Origin: Morella rubra
Lineage: Eukaryota; Streptophyta; Magnoliopsida; Fagales; Myricaceae
Assembly: GCA_003952965.2 (NCBI GenBank)
Contig: CM025849.1
Location: forward strand, 22,329,631-22,393,630
Direction: 5' to 3'
DNA: 64,000 nt
How positions within the stretch are numbered: position 1 is the stretch's first letter; every line of letters begins with the position of its first letter. Below the pieces are notes generated by a model. It had not been told where the DNA came from. It made no database searches and was given only the letters and a program-made list of their open reading frames with translations. The translations under genes were made by a program, and so were the position numbers. Below, one piece after another: positions 46,076-57,040 of the stretch.

Positions 46076-46342
46076 CTAGTCCATCTCTGACTCAGTATTA
46101 GAGGTTAGGTCGAAAATCTCATTATCCCTGTTGCCCTCCACTGGCGGCGCCGGTGGAGGAGGGACAACGTGCAGAAGAGCCGGATCAACATCGACCAAAC
46201 CGAAATCCTCAACTCGAGGAACTGGAGACACAGGTGGATCTTTGAGGTACCATTGGGGCTCGTACCCCACGAATACCTCAAAAGATTCGGTGACACAAGT
46301 CCATAATTTAACCACTACAATGTAGGGATCAACATCCAACAT
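46076..46342 (-). other. 88-codon ORF inside the 3.35-kb element
   Basis: The frame has MLDVDPYIVVVKLWTCV, a Pro-rich block (VVPPPPAPPVEGN) and an acidic end (FDLTSNTESEMD). It resembles no domain I know. The composition looks protein-like (Pro/Asp/Val-rich, few rare residues), but an ORF this short can be open by chance. It has no obvious start context. Confidence 0.25.
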
Positions 46343-47149
46343 CTGCTAGCTCATAAATGTCAGCATCTGATATGTCCGATGTCCACGGCAGTACATACAA
46401 GAAATTAAACATAAAAGGGGTGAGTCCTATTGACTCAGTAAAGGGGGAAACAAAGAATAAGCCACGCAAAACAGATAACCATGATTATTCAAAATAATTT
46501 CTAAGCATCAATAACACTAAACAGGAAAATGATGCAATGCAGGAATGATGCATCTGTTTCCTGGTCACTGTAATTTCTTTCTTTCCTCTTTCTGTTTGTC
46601 GAGGTGTCCTTTTATCGCTCTGTTTAACCCCAGAGTCAGGGTTGTGCGTCCCTCCTCTCCTCTGGGACTGTCCCGTGCCCCGGCACCAGGACCCTGTCAA
46701 GCGTATATTGTTTTACGCTAGGGATACCAACCACTAGCTATCAGTGGCGGCTTGCACTATCCCACTGTGATCGGTACCGTCACCCTGTCATCGGACTACC
46801 TCTGGGTATGGGTTTCATTCTGGTCATGTGGTCAGTTCAGTCAATAGCTTCCCCATACCCATGATATGTTGATGCAACAGGTATCAAAATGAGCAATAGA
46901 TTTCATGGACCAATTGTCATATAAAATGCATATAAAATAAAGCAATCTAAATTCACAGAAACTTTTCTTAATCCATAAGTGAGTGTTCATTTCATGATAT
47001 TCATGCATTAGACTCAGTCCAACCTAACACGTACCACATGCTGTTAATAGGCAAGTCCAACAACTTATACAATTAAGTTATTTTATTCATTGCTAACCCA
47101 ATAAGGACTTAAAAGAAAGGATTTTAGAGCTCTTGACTAGTCTCAAAAG

Positions 47150-47595
47150 AAAATCCTCCCTGGGCATGATTTATAAAGTTCTCCCCGGGCACGTTTTATA
47201 AAGATCTCCCCGGGCATATTTTATCAAAGTCTTCCCGGGCATATTTTATAAAAGTCTTCCTGGCACGTTTTATAAAGTCTCCCAGGCATATTTTATAAAA
47301 GTCTCCCCGGGCACATTTTATAAAGATCTCCCCGGGCATATTTATAAAAATCTCCGGGCATATTTTATAAAGTCTTCCCAAGCATATTTTATAAAAGTCT
47401 TCCTGGGCACGTTTTATCAAAGTCTTCCCAGGCATATTTATAAAAGTCTTCCCAGGCACGTTTTATCAAAGTCTTCCCAGGCATATTTTATAAAAGTCTT
47501 CCCCGGGCACATTTTATAAAGATCTCCTCAGGCATATTTTATAAAGTCTCCCCGGGCATATTTTGTCAAAGTCTTCCCGGGCATATTGTGGGCAT
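47150..47595. repeat. ~26-bp minisatellite, about 17 copies
   Basis: Units follow the pattern TCTCCCCGGGCATATTTTATAAAG with variants CTTCCC, GGGCACG and TTATCAAA. Each unit combines a CCCGGG-like palindrome with a TTTTATAAA block. Lies within the 3.35-kb element. Confidence 0.85.
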
Positions 47596-48464
47596 ATAAC
47601 ACAAAGGCTTTCCCGACCATATATATAACGAGTTTTTCTTTCTCAAACTTCACGACTCAAAGGATCTAGCCCCAGGTGGTCCCCCAACGTCTTTTAGTCC
47701 TTTCTCCTTCGCATTTTATCACAGTGATAAGAATGAGTTACTAGTCTTTTCTCATCTCATGGCAAAAGTCGCGTTTTAAGCACTACCCGAACCACCCCAA
47801 TACCCCTCTTTAAGACAACTCCACACCCTTACTACTAATCCCCCGTAATGTAACTTGCTCACCCTTACCTCAGTCGAGTGTATACTGCCTTTCCTTGAAT
47901 AAAAACACCTAAAAACAGTAGGACACTACGTTAGAAAAAGAAGAGATAAAAGCTAAAGGGAAGGAAAAGGTGCAGACCGAGACTACCTCAGTCTCTTTTC
48001 CCCTTTGGTTTCTCCTTCCTCCTTCCTCTTTACCTTCGGTCAGCTGATCTCTCTCACGTCACTCTCCCTTCTTTTCTCTCTATTAGTTTGGTGAAAGTTC
48101 TCGGTTTCTATATGTCTCGGAGTGCTAGGTCCACTTCACGTCTCTTTCTCTTATTCTTCTAGTTGATACTATAAGTAGAAAGCAACGAATTCACGTTGTA
48201 CTCCTCTTACCAGTCTATAGGTATAGACCCAATCATTAGAGAGAGTGAGAGGGATAACGAGATTGTACACGTCTGCTGCCATCAGAATATTCATCTATTG
48301 TACACGCAACAAGCCAAAAGAGAGAGCCAATGGTCATCTTCATCTAGGCGGTCAAATAAGAAGGAGGGAAGTAAAACGTGAAATGGGATAAGAGTGCATT
48401 TAATGCTGTGCATAAGGTTAGGACAGTAAAACGTAGCATGCAAAAGGAAGCTCAAACAACCTGG

Positions 48465-48660
48465 GGTCCAGGGCTTAAATAGCCCGAGGTCCTGGGCTTA
48501 AACCGCCCGGGGTCCAGGGCTTACACAGCTCGGGGTCGAAAACTCAACTACTTGGGGTCGAGAGCTCAATTGCTCAGGGTCGAGAGCTCAAACTGCTTAG
48601 GGTCGAGAGCTCAAACTGCTCGGGGCTCGAGAGGGTCGAAGCTCAAACTACTCAAGGCCT
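48465..48660. repeat. ~24-26-bp minisatellite, about 8 copies
   Basis: Units such as GGGGTCGAGAGCTCAAACTGC, with earlier variants GGGGTCCAGGGCTTAAA. Contains repeated GAGCTC palindromes. Within the 3.35-kb element. Confidence 0.8.
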
Positions 48661-48936
48661 GTCTTACCAGGATTTTACAGGCTTGCCCCGATCATCCCAA
48701 TTACCTTTTTGAATGTAAACACAAATACAAAATTTTCACATGAGCACTATATACGATAGCTCTATACAAGGAAGAGGCATTACATCAATGATATAAAAAC
48801 AAAGATAATCACCTAGGTTTAAATGGAGGAGAATTAAAGATGCACGAAGAATAATTGAAGTAAAAAAATTCCACAATGTACTATTTATATTATCTCACAT
48901 ATATACCAAATAGGTGCAAAAGAGCTAGGTGTTACA

Positions 48937-50245
48937 GGACACATAGCAAATCAATGCCCAAAAAAAAAGTCATGGTGTTGAAAGACAATGGTGAAATTGT
49001 GACCGATAGTGAAGATTCCGACACCGACAACATGCCGCCATTGGAGGAGGTTTCCAAGGAGGATTATTTAGCCCCTGATGCATTGACCTTGGTGGCGAGG
49101 AGAGCATTGAGCTTGCAAGCAAAAGGAGTTGATGAAGTACAGCGGGAGAACATCTTTCACACTAGGTGCTACATCAAAAATAAGGTATGTAGTGTGATTA
49201 TTGATGGTGGTAGTTGTACAAATGTTGCAAGCACAATCATGGTGGAAAAATTGGTATTGCCCATGTTGAAACACCCTAGGCCGTATAAGTTGCAATGACT
49301 GAATGATTGTGGAGAGATAAGGGTGAACAAGCAAGTGTTAGTTACTTTTCGAATCGGTAAATACGAAGATGAAGTATTGTGTGATGTAGTACTGATGCAA
49401 GCGGGACACTTATTGCTAGGGCGTCCATGGCAGTTCGATAGACCTGTGAAGCATGATGGCTTTACGAACAAATACTCTTTTGTACTTAATCAGCGACCAA
49501 TCACTCTTGTACCATTGACACTGCAGCAAGTATATGAGGATCAAGTGAGATTGCAAAAAGAGAGTGAACAAAAGAAAAAAGTGAAAATCAGAGAGAGGCC
49601 GAAAAAAAAAGAGAGAGAAAAAGAAAATCAAAGTTCAGCCATTGAGAGAAAATTAGAGAGAAAACAAAAGAATTTCTATGCAAAAGTGAGTGAGCGATGC
49701 AAGCGTGCGATGCATTTTTAAACACTAACGAACTTGACCTTGCTTTGCCTAGTTCTATTGTTTCTCTTTTGCAGGAGTATGAGGATGTCTTCCCTGATGA
49801 AACACCACATGGGTTACTCCAATCCGAGGTATTGAACACCAAATTGATTTTGTTCCCGGTGCAACAATTCTAAACTGACTAGCTTATAGGAGCAATCCAG
49901 AGGAGAGAAAAGAGCTTCAACGGCAAGTAAGTGAGTTGTTAGAGAAAGGGCACATGAGGGAGAGCATGAGTCCTTGTGCGGTTCCGTTTTACTTGTACCT
50001 AAGAAGGATGGGACGTGGAGAATGTGTGTTGATTGTCGAGCCATCAACAACATAATGGTAAAATATCGTCATCCTATTCCTTGCTTAGATGATATGTTAG
50101 ATGAATTGCAATGGTTCTTGTGTATTTTCTAAGATTGATTTAAAGAGTGGTTATCATCTGATTAGGATAAAAGAAGGAGATGAATGGAAAACCGCCTTTA
50201 AAAAAAAATATGGTCTGTATGAATGGTTAGTTATGCCTTTTGTGC
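48937..50245 (+). pseudogene. Gypsy A (+), third copy: gag end, protease, RT start
   Basis: It continues the gag zinc knuckle after the insertion (GHIANQCPKKK), then DNGEIVTDSEDSDTDNMPPL, RRALSLQAKGVDEVQ, the protease (IIDGGSCTNVASTIMVEKL, GHLLLGRPWQFDRPV), the basic Lys/Glu-rich segment and the pre-RT block (ELDLALPSSIVSLLQEYEDV). Frameshifts near 49820, 49990 and 50110 break the RT ([25 protein letters not shown]). A 24-bp block near 49695-49715 and the residues around it differ from the other copies. Quality drops sharply after 50245. Confidence 0.85.
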
Positions 50246-53200
50246 GAACTCGACTAATGCGCTCCGGAGTATCTCTTTATAGTAAGACTCTAGACACAAA
50301 TCTCGCGCTGAGATATAAATTATAATGTACATTATAATATTAGTTGTTATTAGATTGTAATGTTTACATGTTTCTGACAACTAGAAATAATGAGCATCCT
50401 TTATACTCAATACAAGTGAGTGAAACACCTGAGAATTATCAATTTATTAGCGACAGTTTTGTGAAAGTATATGATATATTAGATGTGAACTTATGGTAAA
50501 TTAATTACTAAGTTGTTTGCTCATCTGTGATAAAGAATGAATCCATTTTACATACCTCTCAATTAGATTAAGCTATTGTAAATATTCCATAGGTGTGTTG
50601 TTGTCAGTTGTTCAGAAATGCACAAGAGAGAATTATAGCATGGTAGATTTGATACTAAGTAAAAAGAGTATGTAGTGCAAATTTCAGTAAGCGGTGGTCG
50701 AAGATACCCACAAGTTAGTTAATTTAATAATGTTACAGGGTAGCGTTCTTCCGATGACGTTCGCCAAGTTGAACATTGGACCGAAACAAAGGTCTTTAGT
50801 TGGAATAATACTGATACATTACTTTACGTTAACTCAATTTTTACGTCTTTTCTCTTCGTCCAATGTTTGCATCCTTCTACCAACTTACTGTAAACTGTGT
50901 TTTCTTTATAATGAGAGGATAACAGATCTGAATAAAATTTAGAGCTAAAAAGTAATGGAGGAAGAAAAGATATGCACATGTGAGAGAAGATCCATATATC
51001 AAATTTAAGTCAAAATATAATTTAGCTAAACTTACGCTAAAAAAAAGTCCACAACTCTCTAATACTATCTCTGGTCATATTCTCCTAAAGCTTTTCTAAA
51101 ACGTAATTGAAGTTTTGAATGTGAGTGGTGCCTCTATGGACGTATTCCTGGTCTTTAGTTAGGCCTCACTGCTACGTTCCTGTTATTTGACCCATAGAGG
51201 TTCCCTGAAAAGTGTTATTCGACTCCAAATTCGGTGTCCACCTTTCTCGGTATCTCTCTAGCATGTGAAATTAAGCCGGGGCAGTCTTAAACTACCAACT
51301 AATTGAGTACAGGAAGTTGTATTGACATTTGTGTGTTCGCCCTGGAGCACCATATATGACGAGGTATGTAGTCTTGTTGTGGCTAAACATTACTACCTAT
51401 GAACCTAAGTGACGTATACCAGTGTGAATGTCTACACCTAGAGACTACATAGAGATCCTCTTGTAATATCACTCCTTATATAAGGGCAACACAGTCTAGT
51501 AACAAAATAGGTGAATAAAGATGCGCATTTATGTGGTTAGGCGAGAACTTTATAATTCGAGATCGTTTGTCCATATCCTACGAAGATCTCAAATGGTATA
51601 AGAAGATAAGAGAATTTGTGGTCGCCGAATTTAGCACTTCTAACATGTGCGCGGCAGGGTCTGCCGTCTACTATTTCCTAACCACTTTGTGAATGCAAAT
51701 GCTTGGTTATTTTGAGCATGTATTTGTAAAATAATACTTATACGCGATCGACTAACATGCACTTGATTTACCACAAAATTATTCCATGTTGAGGAAATAT
51801 AGGGCTCTGTGAGAATAAACCGTGCACTGCCCAAATTTAAGGTAAGTTCTTTCCGCGCTGATTGGATTCCTGTAATGTTTGATATAGTTTTAGATTAGTC
51901 ATAATTAGCGAGTTAGATTCCACAATTGTTCTTTGAGGAGTTATAGTTACGATTACTTTTTCTTTTGCATGGAAGGGATCACATGAGATAGGGGATTAAA
52001 TAGGAAGATATTTTGGAAATATTAGTTTGTCAAAGACTTTTTAGAGCATATTTTGGTTAGGAACACTATTCTATTAGGTGCCAATTCACTTATGAAACGA
52101 TGATGTTGAGAACGAATACCTGTTAGAGTAGATGTGCTCACTTGCTAGTCAAAGCTAAGATCCAAATGGAGGTAACCCCGAATGGTTTGGTATACTCCTT
52201 TACCAAATACCTAGCGGAGGCCTTGCAAGATTGTGAGTGTTCAAGGGATTGTTTGTGTTAGGATTGCCCGTTAAGGACTAAACGTGGTCAAGAAGTTTTT
52301 CTTAGTGCCAAGTATAGATAGTATAGATATATTTAATGATGGCACATTCTATACTCTCTCCATGTCACAAATCCCGAGAATGATGTGCAACTCACAATGT
52401 ACTTCGCGTGTACCATATTCTGAAAAAAATATTGTAAGATTAACATGGCTTATGGACATAGGACAATTGTTTTGTATAGAGATTGCTAATTGTCTTGTTA
52501 TAAGTATTGGTTGGAGACTTTGTGGTTGTAAGCTAGAAGAGCACACAAGCTATTATTTTAATCCTAGACTACTTCGTCATGCCGATTAAATACAACTTTG
52601 TTTGATTTATGGTTTCGCAGCTGATTGGTAGGAAAATAGAACTTTATAGAGAGATCTAACTTTATTTGAAGTGAAGGCGATCATTAGAAAGAGATACATT
52701 CAAAATTATAAGAGAAGAATGTTTACCATCATTGTTGAAGTTACTATTAACTTTTCCTTAACAGAGCTATTCATTATGCTACTAAATTTTTGCCATTTGA
52801 AATTGTGTATGGGTTTAATCCGTTAACCCCATTTGATTTGTCTCCTTTGCCTTTGACTGAGCTTGTTAATTTAGATGGCAAAAAGAAATTTGACTTTGTT
52901 AAGCAGATTCATGAGAAAGCAAAAGTCAACAGCTCAATTGACTGCGAAGAACTGTTTAAATTGCCCTGGAATTTGTATTCCTTCCCGTTTCAAAAGCTTT
53001 CGCGTCTTCAACAGCATGACCTATGCAAACCAAGCCCTCTAGTCTCGAAGGGACACACATACAGTGCTGGTTTTTTGAACCTGTGTATGGGTTGGCTGTA
53101 CATATAAGCTTGAAAAAAGTATTTGATTTAACTTCCAGCAAAGACATTCCAGAATATACGTCCCAAACGAGGATATGGATTCACTTTTTTCAATCTCGAA

Positions 53201-53357
53201 GCCGTAATCAATATAACGCTTAACAAGCTTGATTTGACCTTAAAGGTGAGTACAATGTTAAGTGCCACTTTTATTGTTAAACTGACTTGTCTCCTTTGAT
53301 GTGGGGTGAGGATCTCTCGAGGACAAATCCTTTCTCAACCGCAGGGTGTAAAAAGAA
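50246..53357 (+). pseudogene. Insertion-riddled gypsy A pol
   Basis: The block follows the pol of gypsy A from mid-RT, but with short insertions throughout. Islands keep the order: GACTAATG and GCTCCG near 50253, AAGTTGTTTGCT near 50510 followed by scattered pieces of the next RT block, and much later a clean integrase C-terminal piece ([20 protein letters not shown] and [14 protein letters not shown], 52780-52890). Pieces of the LDLPGEYN...FNVTDLSP end follow near 53228-53310. The block is ~3.1 kb where the minus copy needs ~2.1 kb. Large parts between 50600 and 52740 cannot be aligned by eye. No continuous coding frame. Confidence 0.55.
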
Positions 53358-54382
53358 TGATTGCAACACGAGTTCTTTGTTCACTTTAAAGCAATACGTG
53401 CCTTCCCAGGAACCTGCGGCTCAACTGGTTGACTAAACTATGAGGAGAAAGAGAGATGGTATGATACTACCAAGACCGAGATGGATACCAATAACAATCA
53501 AAATGATATTCGCTCACAGTGTGCAATCAGTTGCGACTCGAGGTTAACTTATCCCCGGGTAACCTCGCATCCTTTGGGCGATGAAGTGAGCATTGACCAC
53601 AAATCGGGCGTCGTTGCACGAAATACATTTAACACCTCGAGACCTGAAAAAAGTCAATTTACACATATAACATATAAGGCACTTACACGGATTTACATGA
53701 TCGCTAGAAATAAAGGGGCAGAGATGTAATCTATCGAGAAGTATAGGATTATCAGGAGCATTTGAGAATTTCAACTTTATCAAATTGCTGGCTCTCTTGA
53801 ATTTTACTCTTGAAGCCAGAGTGTCTATTGATTTTTAGGAATGTATCCTTCTCTTTCAAAAACTTGGATTTTAGAAGCAATTTGAATTTCCTTTTCAAAT
53901 GTGGCTTCTCCTATTCTTGGAAGACTTTTTAGAGTATTTAATTTCTTTCAAATTTGAATTAGTTTCCTATTCTTGGAAGACTTCTAAAAGCATTTAATTT
54001 CTTTCAAATTAGAATTAGTTTCCTATTCCTGAGTGTCTCTTGGAAACAGCCGGGAGGGATGTTCCAATTATATTTGTTAGGCCTTTTTGCGCGTAGGGAG
54101 AACTAATAACTTTGAGATCTAATATTATTTGAGTGAAACGGTCTTAGTGAATGTGCTCTGTTTGGTTTTTTGAAGAACTACTTGAACTTATTGGGATTTC
54201 CCGTGGCATTCATCTCGACTTTTCAAACGGAGTTCCACCACCGTTAATGGCGTCTTCCTTATACCGAGATTCTTGTTTATGATAAACAACGAGTCGAGGT
54301 CTTCCATTCGAATCTGTCCTAGAACGATTTTGGGTTCCCTATTCGTTGTTGGGTCTCAATATTCTTGACGAGGTTCACATCA
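53358..54382 (+). repeat. LTR A (+), insertion-riddled, 3' end intact
   Basis: It starts TGATTGCAACACGAG at 53358 after a damaged purine tract. Matching islands include GATACTACCAAGACCGAGAT, ACCAATAACAATCAA, GGAGCATTTGA, TTCCTTTTCAAATG and finally a clean end GAATCTGTCCTAGAACGAT and GACGAGGTTCACATCA (54382). It is about 1025 bp against ~735 for the other LTR A copies. It abuts the copia sequence on the minus strand directly. Confidence 0.75.
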
Positions 54383-55260
54383 AAGTATCTTCTTAATATC
54401 TTCAAACCCCGTCTGCATATAGGTGGCCAATTCCTCCATACTCTTGCTCAATCTCTTTTGTTCTTCCTTTATCTCATCCATGGAAGCTTCAATGGAATTC
54501 AACCGAGGCTCATGAGAACTACCAGTGGCCCTCTTCTGAGAATATTCCTAATCTCTCTAAGCGTGGTAGGTGTTCTCGTTCTTGTATCGTGTAGCTTTCA
54601 CTCCATTCTGATCGTTACACTCTCCCTTCCTCAGATTCAGAAACCGACACTGCCTCCTTCTCCCTTGGTGAAAGGTGTTCGAAAACCAACCACCGTTTTC
54701 TCCTTAGTAACCCATTCTGCCACTCCCTCTACTTTTGTATTAAATAACCTCATCAACCTTAGAGTTTTCTTGTTATACTCCTTAGATTCTATGGGTTTTT
54801 CTCTAACTTCCCCAGACACATCAACTTTAAAGGCATGAAACATGTGAGTGAAAAACATCCCATAAGGTAGCCCTTGTTTCTTCTTCTCAGAGGCTGCTTT
54901 CATATAATTGAGCATGAGATGGCCAAGATTCATATGTGTCCAAGTGATCAGACAGTGGTGTAGACATAACCAAGAGAGATTTCGAAGCGGAATGTTGGAC
55001 TTACTTGGAAATTTACCCTCGAATTCTCCCACCAATCTCCTATGGTGTCTAAAATGATATGCTACATCTATTCCATGGATATGGCAAAGTCTCTTACATA
55101 AGCGGTTCATGTAGTTAGAAATCATTTTGCATCGAGATGTACCTCTCGCCCAATCACCGCAAAATTTAGTATGGAATATATGTCCAATCCTAACCCTAAG
55201 AATCTCTAAGAGTGCTGTCATACTTCAGACATTACCTCACTCTCCCATCTATAAGGGCAT
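54380..55260 (-). pseudogene. Envelope-like / 'putative plant transposon protein' ORF of a SIRE-type copia element
   Basis: Read right to left, a 194-codon frame (55221-54637) contains RVRIGHIFHTKFCGDWARG, MNRLCKRLCHIHGIDV, LVGEFEGKFPSKSNIPLR, WTHMNLGHLMLNYMKAASEK and GLPYGMFFTHMFHAFKVDV. This resembles the conserved region shared by plant 'putative plant transposon' proteins, which occur as the third ORF of large copia and gypsy elements. After a frameshift, a heptad-rich coiled coil follows (EPRLNSIEASMDEIKEEQKR, LSKSMEELATYMQTGFEDI) ending at a stop made at the LTR A junction near 54380. Its place downstream of copia pol in the same orientation fits the SIRE/Maximus order gag-pol-env-like. 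Function in the element is unproven. Confidence 0.6.
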
Positions 55261-57040
55261 CACCTACTACATTCAATCCAGTGCCATCACCCTTAGGAGG
55301 CACGGAGCAGATTGACCAAATGCATTAAGTGAGGAAGCTAAACTCTAAATCAAAGTCCTTTTTTTCCATTCTACATAGCTTAATTGCCTCCATCAGATTA
55401 AATCGATATTAATGTATAAACCAACCCTTCACCCAAATAACGTTCCGCAATTCTACTTTCAAATTGACACAAGAAACACCACCCTATCCAGTGATGTTCA
55501 ATATCTCTCTACGCTTTAAATATCATAAGGTGCACTTGCAGTAAACCAGCTAAAAATCTGGCCCAAACGTCCAGCATTTACTTTTCTGTTCTAAAATCTT
55601 GCTCACCCCAAACACAAGATTCTTACAAAGAACCAAACATGACGCAATGTAAAATGCGGAGTGGTCCTCATTTGCATTTAACCGATCCTTCATTAACATA
55701 TAAAGCGAGGGTACTTCAGATGACTTTCTCCTCTTTACTTAACGTGTCCTTTCTAGTGTTCGAACTTGACAAGAGTGCGACAGGAAGTCGTATTTCATGA
55801 GTTGGGGATTAAAGCAGAATAAATATCTCTACTAATAATTACTGTCACATAACGTTTCTCTTGTAGCCATAATAACTTTCTACTTAGATTCCTGTAATAT
55901 TCTTCTGCACCCAAATAAACTCGATCTTCTCATCATAGGAGCCTTGTCCACAATTCTACTGATCCTGTTTAATATAATATGCGGTGGCTCTCTCGTTGGA
56001 ATTGTATTCTGGATATGTAAAGTGCATGTGTGGTCTTCAATGTGTTCTCCATCCACTTTTAGCTTCCGATGATCCTTTCGATCCACCTGATCAGTGGAAA
56101 TGAGAACTTCATGAGTGGGTAACTTTCAATTAAGATGGATGCTGGCTCGTGGTAATAGACGCATTCTCTGGTCTAATAAAGAACAAGGCTGGAGCAGGAG
56201 TACTGAAGATACAGGCCTGAATCTCGGTGTTTTTGCTTTTGATATATTACATCGGCAGTGTGGACTCAAACAGTTGATAGCTCTCTGGAGTTGTAGTATC
56301 GGATGTTTCATCGCCAAATTTGAGAGTATATAAGCAGTAGTTTTTGAGTTATCGGGGAGAAATTAAAGTGCCTGTCCTTTCTCTCTCAAATGTTTTGTCA
56401 CACCGGCTTATAATATGTCTCACCCTGTGCCTCCAATCTTCCTAACCGGTTTTTGAAACAGAAAGCTTGAATGCACAACCGAAAAGATGTGTCAAACACA
56501 TTACGAAGCTTTCTGCAGTGTGCTAACACATTTCACAATGTTCGCAGGTAAGGTATTTTTAATATTGATTAGCTCTCAGAGTAGTAGATAAGTCTTCTCA
56601 TGTGTCCATACTCCATTATGCGCAAATGTTCAATCAATTAAGGATCTGATAATTCTTTATACTCAGAAACACATACTTCTCCCCGTGAAACAAAGTCCAA
56701 TTGAAATAATATCTTCAAGACGTGGTCTTGACACAATTGTGTCCCATTTACCATTGTCCGTATAAGCACACGCTATGCATTCGCCGGCTTCTGATCGCAA
56801 AAACGAACCATACATGATCTAATAATTTCACAGAGCGGCCCTAAGTACCATGGATTTTAATTAGTGGAAATGATCTGCACGACTGCAGATATATTCTTAA
56901 CAGTAAATCAAAACATGTCTAATGCAATCAATAGCATAATTAATATGACAATTCAAGCACAAATCACCAAATTAATTCGAAGGAGATCTCATTCAAATTT
57001 CTTCTGTCATGCATATCTAACGCATAATAATCATGATTCC
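55261..57040 (-). other. Spacer between copia pol and envelope-like ORF
   Basis: No domain was recognised in any frame. SIRE-type elements often have a long non-coding or poorly conserved stretch between pol and the env-like ORF, which is the likely identity here. Short frames (for example at 55880-56086 on the minus strand) have no recognisable content. Confidence 0.4.

Larger units (their letters stand above)
45585..48936 (-). mobile_element. 3352-bp LTR-type insertion with 5-bp target duplication
   Basis: It starts TGTCACGCCC and ends GGTGTTACA, with GGACA at both 45580-45584 and 48937-48941; removing it rejoins the gag zinc knuckle (G-H / I-A-N-Q-C). On the minus strand the ends read TGTAACACC...GGGCGTGACA, the common form of long Ty3/gypsy LTRs (Tekay/Retand type), so the minus orientation is more likely. 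No primer-binding site, polypurine tract or pol domain was recognised, so it is best read as one very long solo LTR or a non-autonomous element. It contains two short tandem-repeat blocks and a small minus-strand ORF. Confidence 0.8.

Noticed and set aside
47150..47595. CRISPR-like array
   Set aside because: Head-to-tail minisatellite without unique spacers, in a plant genome.
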